Below are positions 1-5,074 of a DNA stretch of 5,074 nucleotides, in pieces (the first letter of the stretch is position 1; each line of letters starts with the position of its first letter). Both the position numbers and the translations under genes were made by a program. The stretch lies in the NCBI GenBank assembly GCA_003453085.1, contig DMMK01000736.1:1-5074 (forward strand), read 5' to 3'. The DNA is from Verrucomicrobiales bacterium. Lineage in GTDB: Bacteria; Verrucomicrobiota; Verrucomicrobiia; Verrucomicrobiales; Verrucomicrobiaceae. The notes under the pieces were generated by a model. That model was not told the origin of the DNA. It made no database searches and worked only from the letters and a program-made list of their open reading frames with translations.

Positions 1-370
1 GGGGGATCATCTGCAAAAGGTGGGCGTAGTGGCTGGCGCGCAGTTCCGCCGTCCAGAAATCCCTCAACGCAGGCAGATGCAGCAGTGCCTGCCAGACCGG
101 ATGCTGGATGGGGGCGAGGGCCGCCTCGGCACAAAGTTGGCCAGATTCCAGGCGGATCTCAAAGCTCTCGGTTACGGGGGTAGGCAGGGGCTCCTGTGGC
201 ATCCAACTTTGCAGAAAAGAGGTCAGCGACTCTGGCAGCCTGCCTTTGCGCCAGCGGGCCTGAAGCATCGTCATGGCATTCAGCCAGCGGGTGCATTCAT
301 ACCCCAGAGGACGCAGATCTTTCCAGGCAGGATGGTCATCTGGCAGGCGACGGGCAGCGGGGGCGGACAT
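1..370 (-). CDS. Hypothetical Trp-rich protein, N-terminal part (runs off left edge)
   Basis: An open frame on the - strand starts at ATG 370-368 and continues without a stop to the window edge, giving 123 visible residues. The start is supported by an AGGG ribosome-binding site (complement of 376-379) five bases upstream. The protein begins MSAPAARRLPDDHPAWKDLR. It has no signal peptide or membrane segment, so it is probably cytoplasmic. It is rich in tryptophan (W16, W29, W40, W56, W93, W106) and has many Leu, Pro and Arg residues. I do not recognise the family and see no catalytic motif. A strong terminator lies just upstream of it (411-441), so it is probably transcribed separately from the DUF4412-like and DUF72 genes on the same strand. 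The + strand frame over the same bases is less convincing, because it has no comparable ribosome-binding site and overlaps almost completely. The C-terminal part is outside the window. Confidence 0.6.
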   Translation of the reverse strand, partial: MSAPAARRLPDDHPAWKDLRPLGYECTRWLNAMTMLQARWRKGRLPESLTSFLQSWMPQEPLPTPVTESFEIRLESGQLCAEAALAPIQHPVWQALLHLPALRDFWTAELRASHYAHLLQMIP

Positions 371-375
371 GATAT

Positions 376-379
376 CCCT
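376..379 (-). promoter_or_regulatory. Ribosome-binding site of the left-edge hypothetical gene
   Basis: AGGG on the - strand sits five bases before the ATG at 370-368. This is the clearest Shine-Dalgarno-like element in the window and it decides the start of the left-edge gene. The other genes have weak or no such element. Confidence 0.5.
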
Positions 380-410
380 AAATAACGGCGGCCAATGCCT
401 GCCTGCCAAC

Positions 411-441
411 AAAAAGGAGCGTGGCCCGAAAGCCACGCTCC
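411..441 (-). terminator. Intrinsic (rho-independent) terminator of the DUF4412-like gene
   Basis: A perfect 10-bp inverted repeat (GGAGCGTGGC at 416-425 and GCCACGCTCC at 432-441) encloses a six-base loop. Read on the - strand, the GC-rich stem is followed directly by five T residues (complement of 411-415), the classic intrinsic terminator form. It begins 28 bases past the stop codon of the DUF4412-like gene and ends about 40 bases before the start of the left-edge gene. It should therefore end the DUF72/DUF4412 transcript. On the + strand the stem is followed by TGAAAAAAC, with no T tract, so it is directional. Confidence 0.88.
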
Positions 442-469
442 TGAAAAAACTACCGCTGCTGAGTGGCGA

Positions 470-1126
470 CTATTTGCCAGGCACTGCGGGCATCTTCATT
501 TCCTGATAGCCTTCAGGGAGCGCGAAAGCGCTGTCCTCCACCTTTTCTTCCTTGGCGGAAACAAGCTCAGAGACGCTGGTTTTGCTCATCATGGTCATCT
601 CAGACTTGATCACCATGCCAGGAAAATCGCTGGCCTGGGGGGAAAGGGCGGAGGCAGGGTTGCCCATGGCCTTCATCAGCTTGTCCTGGGCAGCGTTCAG
701 TTCCTGATAACCCGGAAAGTCCTTCGCCACCCAGAATTTGCCGCTGCCGATCTGGCCGGTCCAGGTGTAAACTTCACAGTCATAGGTGCCCACTTTTTCC
801 TTCTGGCCGGTGGCCACTGGTTTCTCTGCAGGTTTGTTGCCGCCCATCGCACCGCCCGCCATGGCCATCATGGCCTTGAGCGACTCTGCATCCATCTTCA
901 TCATCATTTTCTGGGCGTGCATCAGCATCACCATGTTGCCAGCGGCACCGTCGGCCACCACGCTCATCTGTTGGCCCACGTCCATGCGCGTTTTGTCGCC
1001 TTTGATCTTGATGCTCACTTCCTGGGTCTGCCCGTCAGTCGTGGCTTTTTGAATCACCACCCAGTCAGCCAGGGACGTCTGAATGGCAGCCAACGAAACG
1101 GCGAGAAGTAGAAGAGATTTTTTCAT
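470..1126 (-). CDS. Secreted Met-rich protein, DUF4412-like
   Basis: This gene encodes 218 residues from ATG 1126-1124. The chosen start puts a standard Sec signal peptide at the N-terminus: a Lys-Lys pair, a Leu/Ala-rich core, and probable cleavage after S-L-A at residue 20. The frame extends upstream to a GTG at 1156, but those ten residues would sit before the signal peptide and are unlikely. Neither start has a clear Shine-Dalgarno sequence. The mature part looks like DUF4412: an early strand-rich segment with IKGDKTRMDV (41-50), a Met-rich block (13 Met between residues 48 and 94), a linker rich in Lys, Pro and Gly, a YDCEVYTW segment (115-122), and a final FALPEGYQEMKMP (201-213). The family is exported and has no established function. 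C117 is the only cysteine in the mature protein. The gene lies 38 bp after the DUF72 gene and ends in a strong terminator. The DUF4412 assignment is from memory of the family pattern and is moderately sure; the export prediction is firmer. Confidence 0.85.
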   Translation of the reverse strand: MKKSLLLLAVSLAAIQTSLADWVVIQKATTDGQTQEVSIKIKGDKTRMDVGQQMSVVADGAAGNMVMLMHAQKMMMKMDAESLKAMMAMAGGAMGGNKPAEKPVATGQKEKVGTYDCEVYTWTGQIGSGKFWVAKDFPGYQELNAAQDKLMKAMGNPASALSPQASDFPGMVIKSEMTMMSKTSVSELVSAKEEKVEDSAFALPEGYQEMKMPAVPGK

Positions 1127-1164
1127 AAGGGTTTTTTGATGGTATCTGAAACACACCTGTCAGG

Positions 1165-2220
1165 TCAATCTGGATTCCCTGACAATTGCGTCAGTTTATC
1201 GGCGCAGTTCAATGATTCGGATGCGTTTGCTTTTTGCAATGCATCTAGATTGAGGCCTAACCGATCCAGTATCGCAACGATGGTGAGGAGGGAATTTCCC
1301 TCCAGGCGGTTGTTCACAAACAAAAACGAAGGTTTTGTCTTTCGCCGTGAGGCATCTGCCCGTCGCATTTCAATGATGGCGGCTGCTGCTTCCCGGGCTT
1401 CTTCATTGATCTCCTTGGTGGATTGATACGGTTGAAAAGTCTGCACGGCCTGCTCGAAGGTACGGCCCGGCTTCAGCAGGAAACGCGCCGTGATAAATTC
1501 ATCACTTGTTACGCTGCCGGGGATCTGCAATTGCTCCGCCACAGTTGGCATGTGGGTCCAGTTATTCAAAACGTGCGTCACGCCGTGGCTGCGCAGCATG
1601 GCAAAGTAGTCCGGATGCAGCATGGAACGATTGCGCACCTCCACGCCATATTGCCAACCTTTGGGCAACTGAGAGAAGAAGCCATCCAGCATATCCACAA
1701 ACTCCCGCCCGCGTTGGAAATCACGCGGGTGGAAATGGCTGAACTCAAACATGAGTACGCCGATCTTTTCCTGATGCGGCTCGCACGAGGCGAGGAAGGC
1801 GCTGCGAAACAGCTCGGTATTGAGGAAGTGCGGATTTCGCTGGCCGCCACGTTCGCCATAACGCGGCAGTTTGGGGAAGGTGCGCGCAGTGATCTCATCC
1901 GTCACCTTGAAGGAAAATTTAAACCCCTCCGGCACCTGGGCGCAGAGATCGGCGATGTACTTGGGCGAAGGAAATTTGTAATAACCTGCATCCACACAGA
2001 CCGTGCGGAATACCTGCGCATACTCCTCCAGGCACTCACGCTCAAAGCGACTTTCGGCAAATTTACCTCGGTATAGATACCGCTCCTCTTCATAGAGCAG
2101 GCCCTTCCAGCCGGGATATTTCCAGGAGGAAGTGCCAATGAAAACATTCTGCTCTGCCAGGCGGTGCAGGGCGTTTTTTAAAGCGGCAATAGGCAGAGTA
2201 GGACCAGCAGGGGAAAACAT
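1165..2220 (-). CDS. DUF72 family protein (YecE-like)
   Basis: The protein has 351 residues from ATG 2220-2218. DUF72 hallmarks are clear: IGTSSWKYPGW near the N-terminus (28-38), FKFSFKVTDEIT (100-111), YGVEVRNRSM (191-200) and FLFVNNRLEGNS (299-310). The fold is thought to be a TIM barrel; the biochemical role of the family is not established. No signal peptide is present, so it should be cytoplasmic. It is somewhat longer than typical DUF72 proteins (about 240-300 residues), with a 25-residue N-terminal lead and a C-terminal tail after residue 320. The frame stays open upstream to 2400, but those 60 residues have no domain character and would overlap the signal-peptide region of the divergent sulfatase gene, so I chose the ATG at 2220. 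Only a weak AGGC lies before that start. The DUF4412-like gene follows after 38 bp on the same strand with no terminator between, so the two are probably co-transcribed. Confidence 0.92.
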   Translation of the reverse strand: MFSPAGPTLPIAALKNALHRLAEQNVFIGTSSWKYPGWKGLLYEEERYLYRGKFAESRFERECLEEYAQVFRTVCVDAGYYKFPSPKYIADLCAQVPEGFKFSFKVTDEITARTFPKLPRYGERGGQRNPHFLNTELFRSAFLASCEPHQEKIGVLMFEFSHFHPRDFQRGREFVDMLDGFFSQLPKGWQYGVEVRNRSMLHPDYFAMLRSHGVTHVLNNWTHMPTVAEQLQIPGSVTSDEFITARFLLKPGRTFEQAVQTFQPYQSTKEINEEAREAAAAIIEMRRADASRRKTKPSFLFVNNRLEGNSLLTIVAILDRLGLNLDALQKANASESLNCADKLTQLSGNPD

Positions 2221-2298
2221 CGGCGTGCCTAAATTACGCAAGGTGTGCTTTTGTCGCAATCGCGGGTGCTTTGCTTTCGTTCCCAGGGCTCTCTCGAC
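2221..2298. promoter_or_regulatory. Divergent intergenic region between the DUF72 and sulfatase genes
   Basis: These 78 bases separate two divergently read genes and must hold the promoters unless these lie inside the coding regions. On the - strand, TTGCGA (complement of 2254-2259) and TAATTT (complement of 2231-2236) are spaced by 17 bases. They match sigma-70 consensus at four and three of six positions and would leave a very short leader before the DUF72 start. I see no convincing -35/-10 pair on the + strand, although an AGGG at 2285-2288, ten bases before the sulfatase ATG, could act as a weak ribosome-binding site. No operator-like palindrome stands out. Confidence 0.3.
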
Positions 2299-3945
2299 AT
2301 GCGCCGTTTTTTCCTTCTTGCCCTGTTTTGCCTTTCGGCCCTCTCGGAACTGCACGCCGCACCGCCGCCGAACATTGTCTTCATCCTCAGCGATGACCAC
2401 AGTTACCCCTTTCTAGGCTGCTATGGGCGGCCGGAAATGAAGACACCGCGCTTGGATCAATTCGCGGCGGAGGGCATGAAGTTCCACCGCATGTTCACCG
2501 GCGCCCCGCAGTGCGTGCCCTCACGGGCCACCTTCCTCACCGGACGCTCTCCCGTGGCCTGCCGGATCACGCGATTCAGCTCTCCCCTGCCCCGCGATGA
2601 AATCACCTACCCGGAGATCCTGAAAAAGGAAGCCGGGTACTTTGTTGGCGTCCTGGGCCGCAGTTATCATCTGGATGGCTCTGGCCGCAGCCCCGAGGCC
2701 AGCGCGCGTGTGTTTGAGGCCAACCAACTCCAGACCTTCAAGGAACGCTTCGACTACGTGGATGCCACCGGCCAGACCACCATCCCGGAGACGATGAAGG
2801 CCTTTTTTAATCAACGGCCGAAAGACAAACCTTACTATCTCTGGGTCAATTTCAGCGATCCCCATCATCCCTGGGATACCGGCACGAATGCTCCCGATCC
2901 GGCCAAACTCGCCGTACCCGGCAGCCTGCCAGATCTGCCAGGGGTGCGCGCCGACCTGTCCCGCTACGAGGGTGAGATCGAGCACATGGACACCGACTTC
3001 AAACGCGTGCTGGACATCGTCAAAGCCCGCGCCGGCTTGGAGAACACCCTCATCGTTTTCACGGGTGACAACGGCATGGCTTTCCCCAGTGGCAAAGGCA
3101 GCCTGCATGACCCAGGGCTGAATGTCCCCCTCATCGTCTGGTGGTCCGGAGTCATCCAGCCCGGCAGCGAATCCCGCGCCCTCATCTCCGGTGAAGACGT
3201 GGCCCCCACCTGCCTGGAGGCCGCAGGCCTGCCTGTGCCTAACCGCATCAGTGGCAAAAGTTTCCTTCCCTTGCTGCGCGGCCAGCCTTTTCAACCTCGC
3301 CAGCACATCTTTGCCGAGCGCGGCCCTCACGGCAGCGCCACCTTCAATGAGAACGTCTCGGCCTCAGGCGTGGACTATAGCCGGGCCGTGCGCAGCGACC
3401 GCTACAAACTCATCTACAACGTCACCCCCAGCCACCGCTACTCCCCCGTGGACAGCGCCGGGGACCCAGGCTGGCAAGACATCGTCAAAGCCCACGAAGA
3501 TAAACAACTCGACAGCGCTTTTGAAACCCTCTGGTTCACCAGCCCACGCGCCGTGTATGAACTTTACGACCTGGAGGCCGACCCCAGCGAGCTGCGCAAT
3601 CTCGCTGGCCAACCCGACGTGAAGGACATCGAGCAGCAGCTCAAAGAGGCCCTTCAGGAAAAGATGATCCTGGACTACGACTACCTGCCCCTGCCTATCG
3701 CAGGGGCGCCGAAAAAGAAGGGCACTGGAAAAAACCAAGCCGCCAAGAATGATCCCAGCCGCGAGAAGCAGTTCATCCAAAAAGACACGGACAAGGATGG
3801 AGTGCTGAGCTGGGACGAATTCAGCCAAGGGCGCAGTGTTACAGATGCTGAAGGCTGGTTCAAAGCCCGTGACCAAGATGCCAATGGCAGTCTCAGCCGC
3901 GAAGAATTTATCACAGGCAAAGTACCGAACCCACCCAAGAAGTAA
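2299..3945 (+). CDS. Exported type I sulfatase with C-terminal EF-hand pair
   Basis: This gene encodes a 548-residue formylglycine-dependent sulfatase expected to hydrolyse sulfate esters (or sulfamates) outside the cytoplasm. The ATG at 2299 gives a Sec signal peptide (MRRFFLLALFCLSALSELHA, cleavage after residue 20); an upstream GTG at 2245 would bury it. The alkaline-phosphatase-like core follows: NIVFILSDD with metal ligands D32 and D33; CVPSRATFLTGR at 72-83, where C72 is the predicted formylglycine; GRSYHLDG (120-127) with H124; DPHHPW (187-192); FTGDNG (254-259) with metal ligands D257 and N258; and GKGSLHDPG (265-273) with probable active-site K266. The position usually Lys in G-K-W-H is Arg (R121). 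A Lys-rich linker (about 470-490) leads to two EF-hand loops at 496-507 and 525-536. Stop TAA is at 3943-3945. The second sulfatase starts 18 bp downstream, suggesting an operon. The substrate is not deducible; the DPH segment is reminiscent of heparan N-sulfatase-like groups, but this is tentative. Confidence 0.95.
   Translation: MRRFFLLALFCLSALSELHAAPPPNIVFILSDDHSYPFLGCYGRPEMKTPRLDQFAAEGMKFHRMFTGAPQCVPSRATFLTGRSPVACRITRFSSPLPRDEITYPEILKKEAGYFVGVLGRSYHLDGSGRSPEASARVFEANQLQTFKERFDYVDATGQTTIPETMKAFFNQRPKDKPYYLWVNFSDPHHPWDTGTNAPDPAKLAVPGSLPDLPGVRADLSRYEGEIEHMDTDFKRVLDIVKARAGLENTLIVFTGDNGMAFPSGKGSLHDPGLNVPLIVWWSGVIQPGSESRALISGEDVAPTCLEAAGLPVPNRISGKSFLPLLRGQPFQPRQHIFAERGPHGSATFNENVSASGVDYSRAVRSDRYKLIYNVTPSHRYSPVDSAGDPGWQDIVKAHEDKQLDSAFETLWFTSPRAVYELYDLEADPSELRNLAGQPDVKDIEQQLKEALQEKMILDYDYLPLPIAGAPKKKGTGKNQAAKNDPSREKQFIQKDTDKDGVLSWDEFSQGRSVTDAEGWFKARDQDANGSLSREEFITGKVPNPPKK
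2512..2547 (+). other. Formylglycine sulfatase signature, canonical C-V-P-S-R
   Basis: Residues 72-83 of the first sulfatase read CVPSRATFLTGR, fitting the C-x-P-S-R-x-x-x-L-T-G-R signature recognised by formylglycine-generating enzymes. C72 is the residue expected to be oxidised to formylglycine. The enzyme responsible is not encoded in this window. Confidence 0.93.
3784..3909 (+). other. C-terminal EF-hand calcium-binding pair
   Basis: Two 12-residue EF-hand loops end the first sulfatase. Loop one is DTDKDGVLSWDE (496-507), with D, D, D, S and E at positions 1, 3, 5, 9 and 12 and Gly at 6. Loop two is DQDANGSLSREE (525-536), with D, D, N, S and E at the same positions and Gly at 6. Each is followed by Phe, as usual for the exiting helix. 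Both have all the side chains needed to bind calcium. They follow a Lys-rich linker that separates them from the catalytic domain. Confidence 0.9.
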
Positions 3946-3963
3946 CCCAGCTTCCCCATCCGC

Positions 3964-5074
3964 ATGAAAAAGTTTCTCCTCACCCTGTTTGCCGCCGTGG
4001 GTTTGATCAGCACCTGCGCCGATGCAGCAGATCGACCTAACGTTTTATTCATCATCTTCGATGACTGGGGCTGGCGCGATGCTGGAGCCTATGGCTCCAC
4101 CTGGGTCAAGACGCCGAACTTTGACCGCATCGCCAAAGAAGGCATCCTCTTCAAAAACGCCTACACCTCAAACCCCAAGTGCAGCCCCTGCCGCGCCAGC
4201 ATCCTGACCGGGCGCAACACCTGGCAGCTTGAAGAAGCCTCCTGCCACAACGGTCTCTTTCCACCGAAGTTCGCGGTGTATCCAGATCTCGTCCAGGCGG
4301 CGGGTTACAGCCTCGGCCTCACGGGCAAAGGCTGGGGTCCTGGCGATTTTAAGCTCAATGGCCGCACCCAAAACCCTGCCGGGCCCAGCTTTGACGAACA
4401 CACCGTCGTGCCTCCCGCCAAGGGCATGGGCAAGAACGACTATGGCAAGAATTTCGAGGCTTTCATGAGCCAGCGTGAGAAGGGCAAACCCTTCTGCTTC
4501 TGGATGGGTTTTCAGGAGCCTCACCGTGCCTACGAACCGGACTCGGGAGTACGAATGGGTAAGAAACTGGAAGACGTGGTGGTGCCACCTTATTTCCCAG
4601 ACACCTCCATCGTGCGCGGTGACCTAGCCGATTACGCTATCGAGGTGGAATACGCCGATGCCTACATCGGCAAAGCCCTAGCCACCCTGGAGGCAGCAGG
4701 TGAACTGGACAACACCCTCATTGTGGTCACTTCCGATCACGGCATGCCCTTCCCCTACGTTAAGGGCCAAATCCACGAAGATGGATTCCACCTGCCGCTG
4801 GCCATGCGCTGGGGCAAAGGCATCCAGCCAGGGCGTGTCGTGGAGGACTTCATCAACGTGCGCGATTTCGCCCCCACCTTCCTGGAACTGGCCGGGGTGA
4901 AACCGCATGAGCAGATGACCGGCAAGAGCTTGGTCAACATCCTGCGCTCGCCCAAGTCGGGCTTCATTGAAGATCGCAAGATCATGCTCGCAGGCAAAGA
5001 GCGGCATGACCTTGGTCGGCCTAACGACTGGGGTTATCCCGTGCGTGCCATCCGCACCCAGGATTACCTCTACG
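3964..5074 (+). CDS. Second exported sulfatase with C-S-P-C-R signature (cut by right edge)
   Basis: The first 370 residues of a second type I sulfatase are visible, open to the window end. The start ATG at 3964 gives a Sec signal peptide with likely cleavage at A-D-A (19-21). A cysteine at 18 is preceded by I-S-T, a poor lipobox, so lipoprotein sorting is unlikely. Core motifs: NVLFIIFDDWGW with metal ligands D33 and D34; CSPCRASILTGR (73-84), with C73 at the formylglycine position; WQLEEA (87-92); TGKGWGPG (120-127) with K122; QEPHR (184-188); TSDHG (256-260) with D258 and H259; and VKGQIHEDGFHLPL (267-280) with K268. WQLEEA, GKGWGPG and KGQIHEDGFHLPL recall the heparan N-sulfatase-like (SulfAtlas S1_8) proteins of Bacteroidetes and Planctomycetes, by memory rather than search. 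The unusual point is C76 in place of the Ser of C-x-P-S-R. No Shine-Dalgarno sequence lies in the 18-bp gap after the first sulfatase, so translation may be coupled or leader-independent. Confidence 0.93.
   Translation, partial: MKKFLLTLFAAVGLISTCADAADRPNVLFIIFDDWGWRDAGAYGSTWVKTPNFDRIAKEGILFKNAYTSNPKCSPCRASILTGRNTWQLEEASCHNGLFPPKFAVYPDLVQAAGYSLGLTGKGWGPGDFKLNGRTQNPAGPSFDEHTVVPPAKGMGKNDYGKNFEAFMSQREKGKPFCFWMGFQEPHRAYEPDSGVRMGKKLEDVVVPPYFPDTSIVRGDLADYAIEVEYADAYIGKALATLEAAGELDNTLIVVTSDHGMPFPYVKGQIHEDGFHLPLAMRWGKGIQPGRVVEDFINVRDFAPTFLELAGVKPHEQMTGKSLVNILRSPKSGFIEDRKIMLAGKERHDLGRPNDWGYPVRAIRTQDYLY
4180..4215 (+). other. Variant formylglycine signature, C-S-P-C-R
   Basis: Residues 73-84 of the second sulfatase read CSPCRASILTGR. 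The fourth residue, normally Ser or Ala, is Cys (codon TGC at 4189-4191). The rest of the signature, including Pro75, Arg77 and the L-T-G-R tail, is intact, so C73 is still the likely modified residue. Confidence 0.9.

Noticed and set aside
395..1111. Long + strand frame of 238 residues, very rich in histidine
   Set aside because: It is antisense to the DUF4412-like gene. The many His codons (CAT) are the complements of that gene's many Met codons (ATG), so the composition is an artefact.
1155..1165. Palindrome ACCTG-T-CAGGT at the end of the DUF72 gene
   Set aside because: Only five base pairs with a single-base centre and no T tract; too short to call a terminator or operator.
1179..1194. 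Small hairpin CTGAC/GTCAG inside the 3' end of the DUF72 gene
   Set aside because: Five-base stem within coding sequence and not followed by T residues on the - strand; likely chance.
2245..2298. 18-residue N-terminal extension of the first sulfatase from a GTG
   Set aside because: It would place residues ahead of a good Sec signal peptide that starts at the ATG at 2299.
2221..2400. 60-residue N-terminal extension of the DUF72 frame
   Set aside because: It has no domain character, is Lys/Arg-rich and overlaps the start of the divergent sulfatase. The ATG at 2220 fits the family better.
2521..3330. 269-residue - strand frame inside the first sulfatase
   Set aside because: It is antisense to a clearly conserved sulfatase with all catalytic motifs. 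Long antisense frames are expected in GC-rich coding DNA, and it shows no domain.
3364..3876. 170-residue - strand frame antisense to the sulfatase C-terminal region
   Set aside because: It is a shadow of the sulfatase and EF-hand coding frame; no ribosome-binding site or recognisable domain.
4009..4026. Possible lipoprotein signal in the second sulfatase (Cys at residue 18)
   Set aside because: The preceding residues I-S-T do not fit a lipobox, which needs a small residue such as Gly, Ala or Ser before Cys. The A-D-A site just after fits signal peptidase I better.

Overview
The window is GC-rich bacterial chromosomal DNA. It carries two secreted sulfatase genes on the + strand and three genes on the - strand. 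Several features suggest a Planctomycetes-Verrucomicrobia-Chlamydiae type bacterium, most likely a verrucomicrobial (Prosthecobacter/Verrucomicrobium-like) one: adjacent signal-peptide-bearing sulfatases, one with a C-terminal EF-hand pair; weak or absent Shine-Dalgarno sequences at most starts; and a Met-rich exported DUF4412-like protein. This assignment is inferred from gene content only; no rRNA or other phylogenetic marker is present.

Layout: (1) 1-370, - strand: the N-terminal 123 residues of an unrecognised Trp-rich protein, running off the left edge. (2) 411-441: a strong intrinsic terminator for - strand transcription, separating that gene from the one before it. (3) 470-1126, - strand: a secreted 218-aa Met-rich protein resembling DUF4412. 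(4) 1165-2220, - strand: a 351-aa DUF72 (YecE-like) protein, 38 bp upstream of the DUF4412-like gene and probably co-transcribed with it. (5) 2221-2298: a 78-bp divergent intergenic region that should hold the promoters for both directions. (6) 2299-3945, + strand: a complete 548-aa exported sulfatase with a canonical C-V-P-S-R formylglycine motif and two EF-hand calcium loops at the C-terminus. (7) 3964-5074, + strand: a second exported sulfatase, 370 residues visible and cut by the right edge, with the unusual active-site signature C-S-P-C-R.

The two sulfatases lie 18 bp apart in the same direction and probably form an operon for desulfating sulfated polysaccharide outside the cytoplasm. 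No formylglycine-generating enzyme, glycoside hydrolase or transporter is visible, so the substrate cannot be read from this window. The most noteworthy points are the C-S-P-C-R signature, the EF-hand tail and the divergence of both enzymes from the common G-K-W-H active-site segment. I found no CRISPR array, tRNA, rRNA, insertion sequence or defence system.
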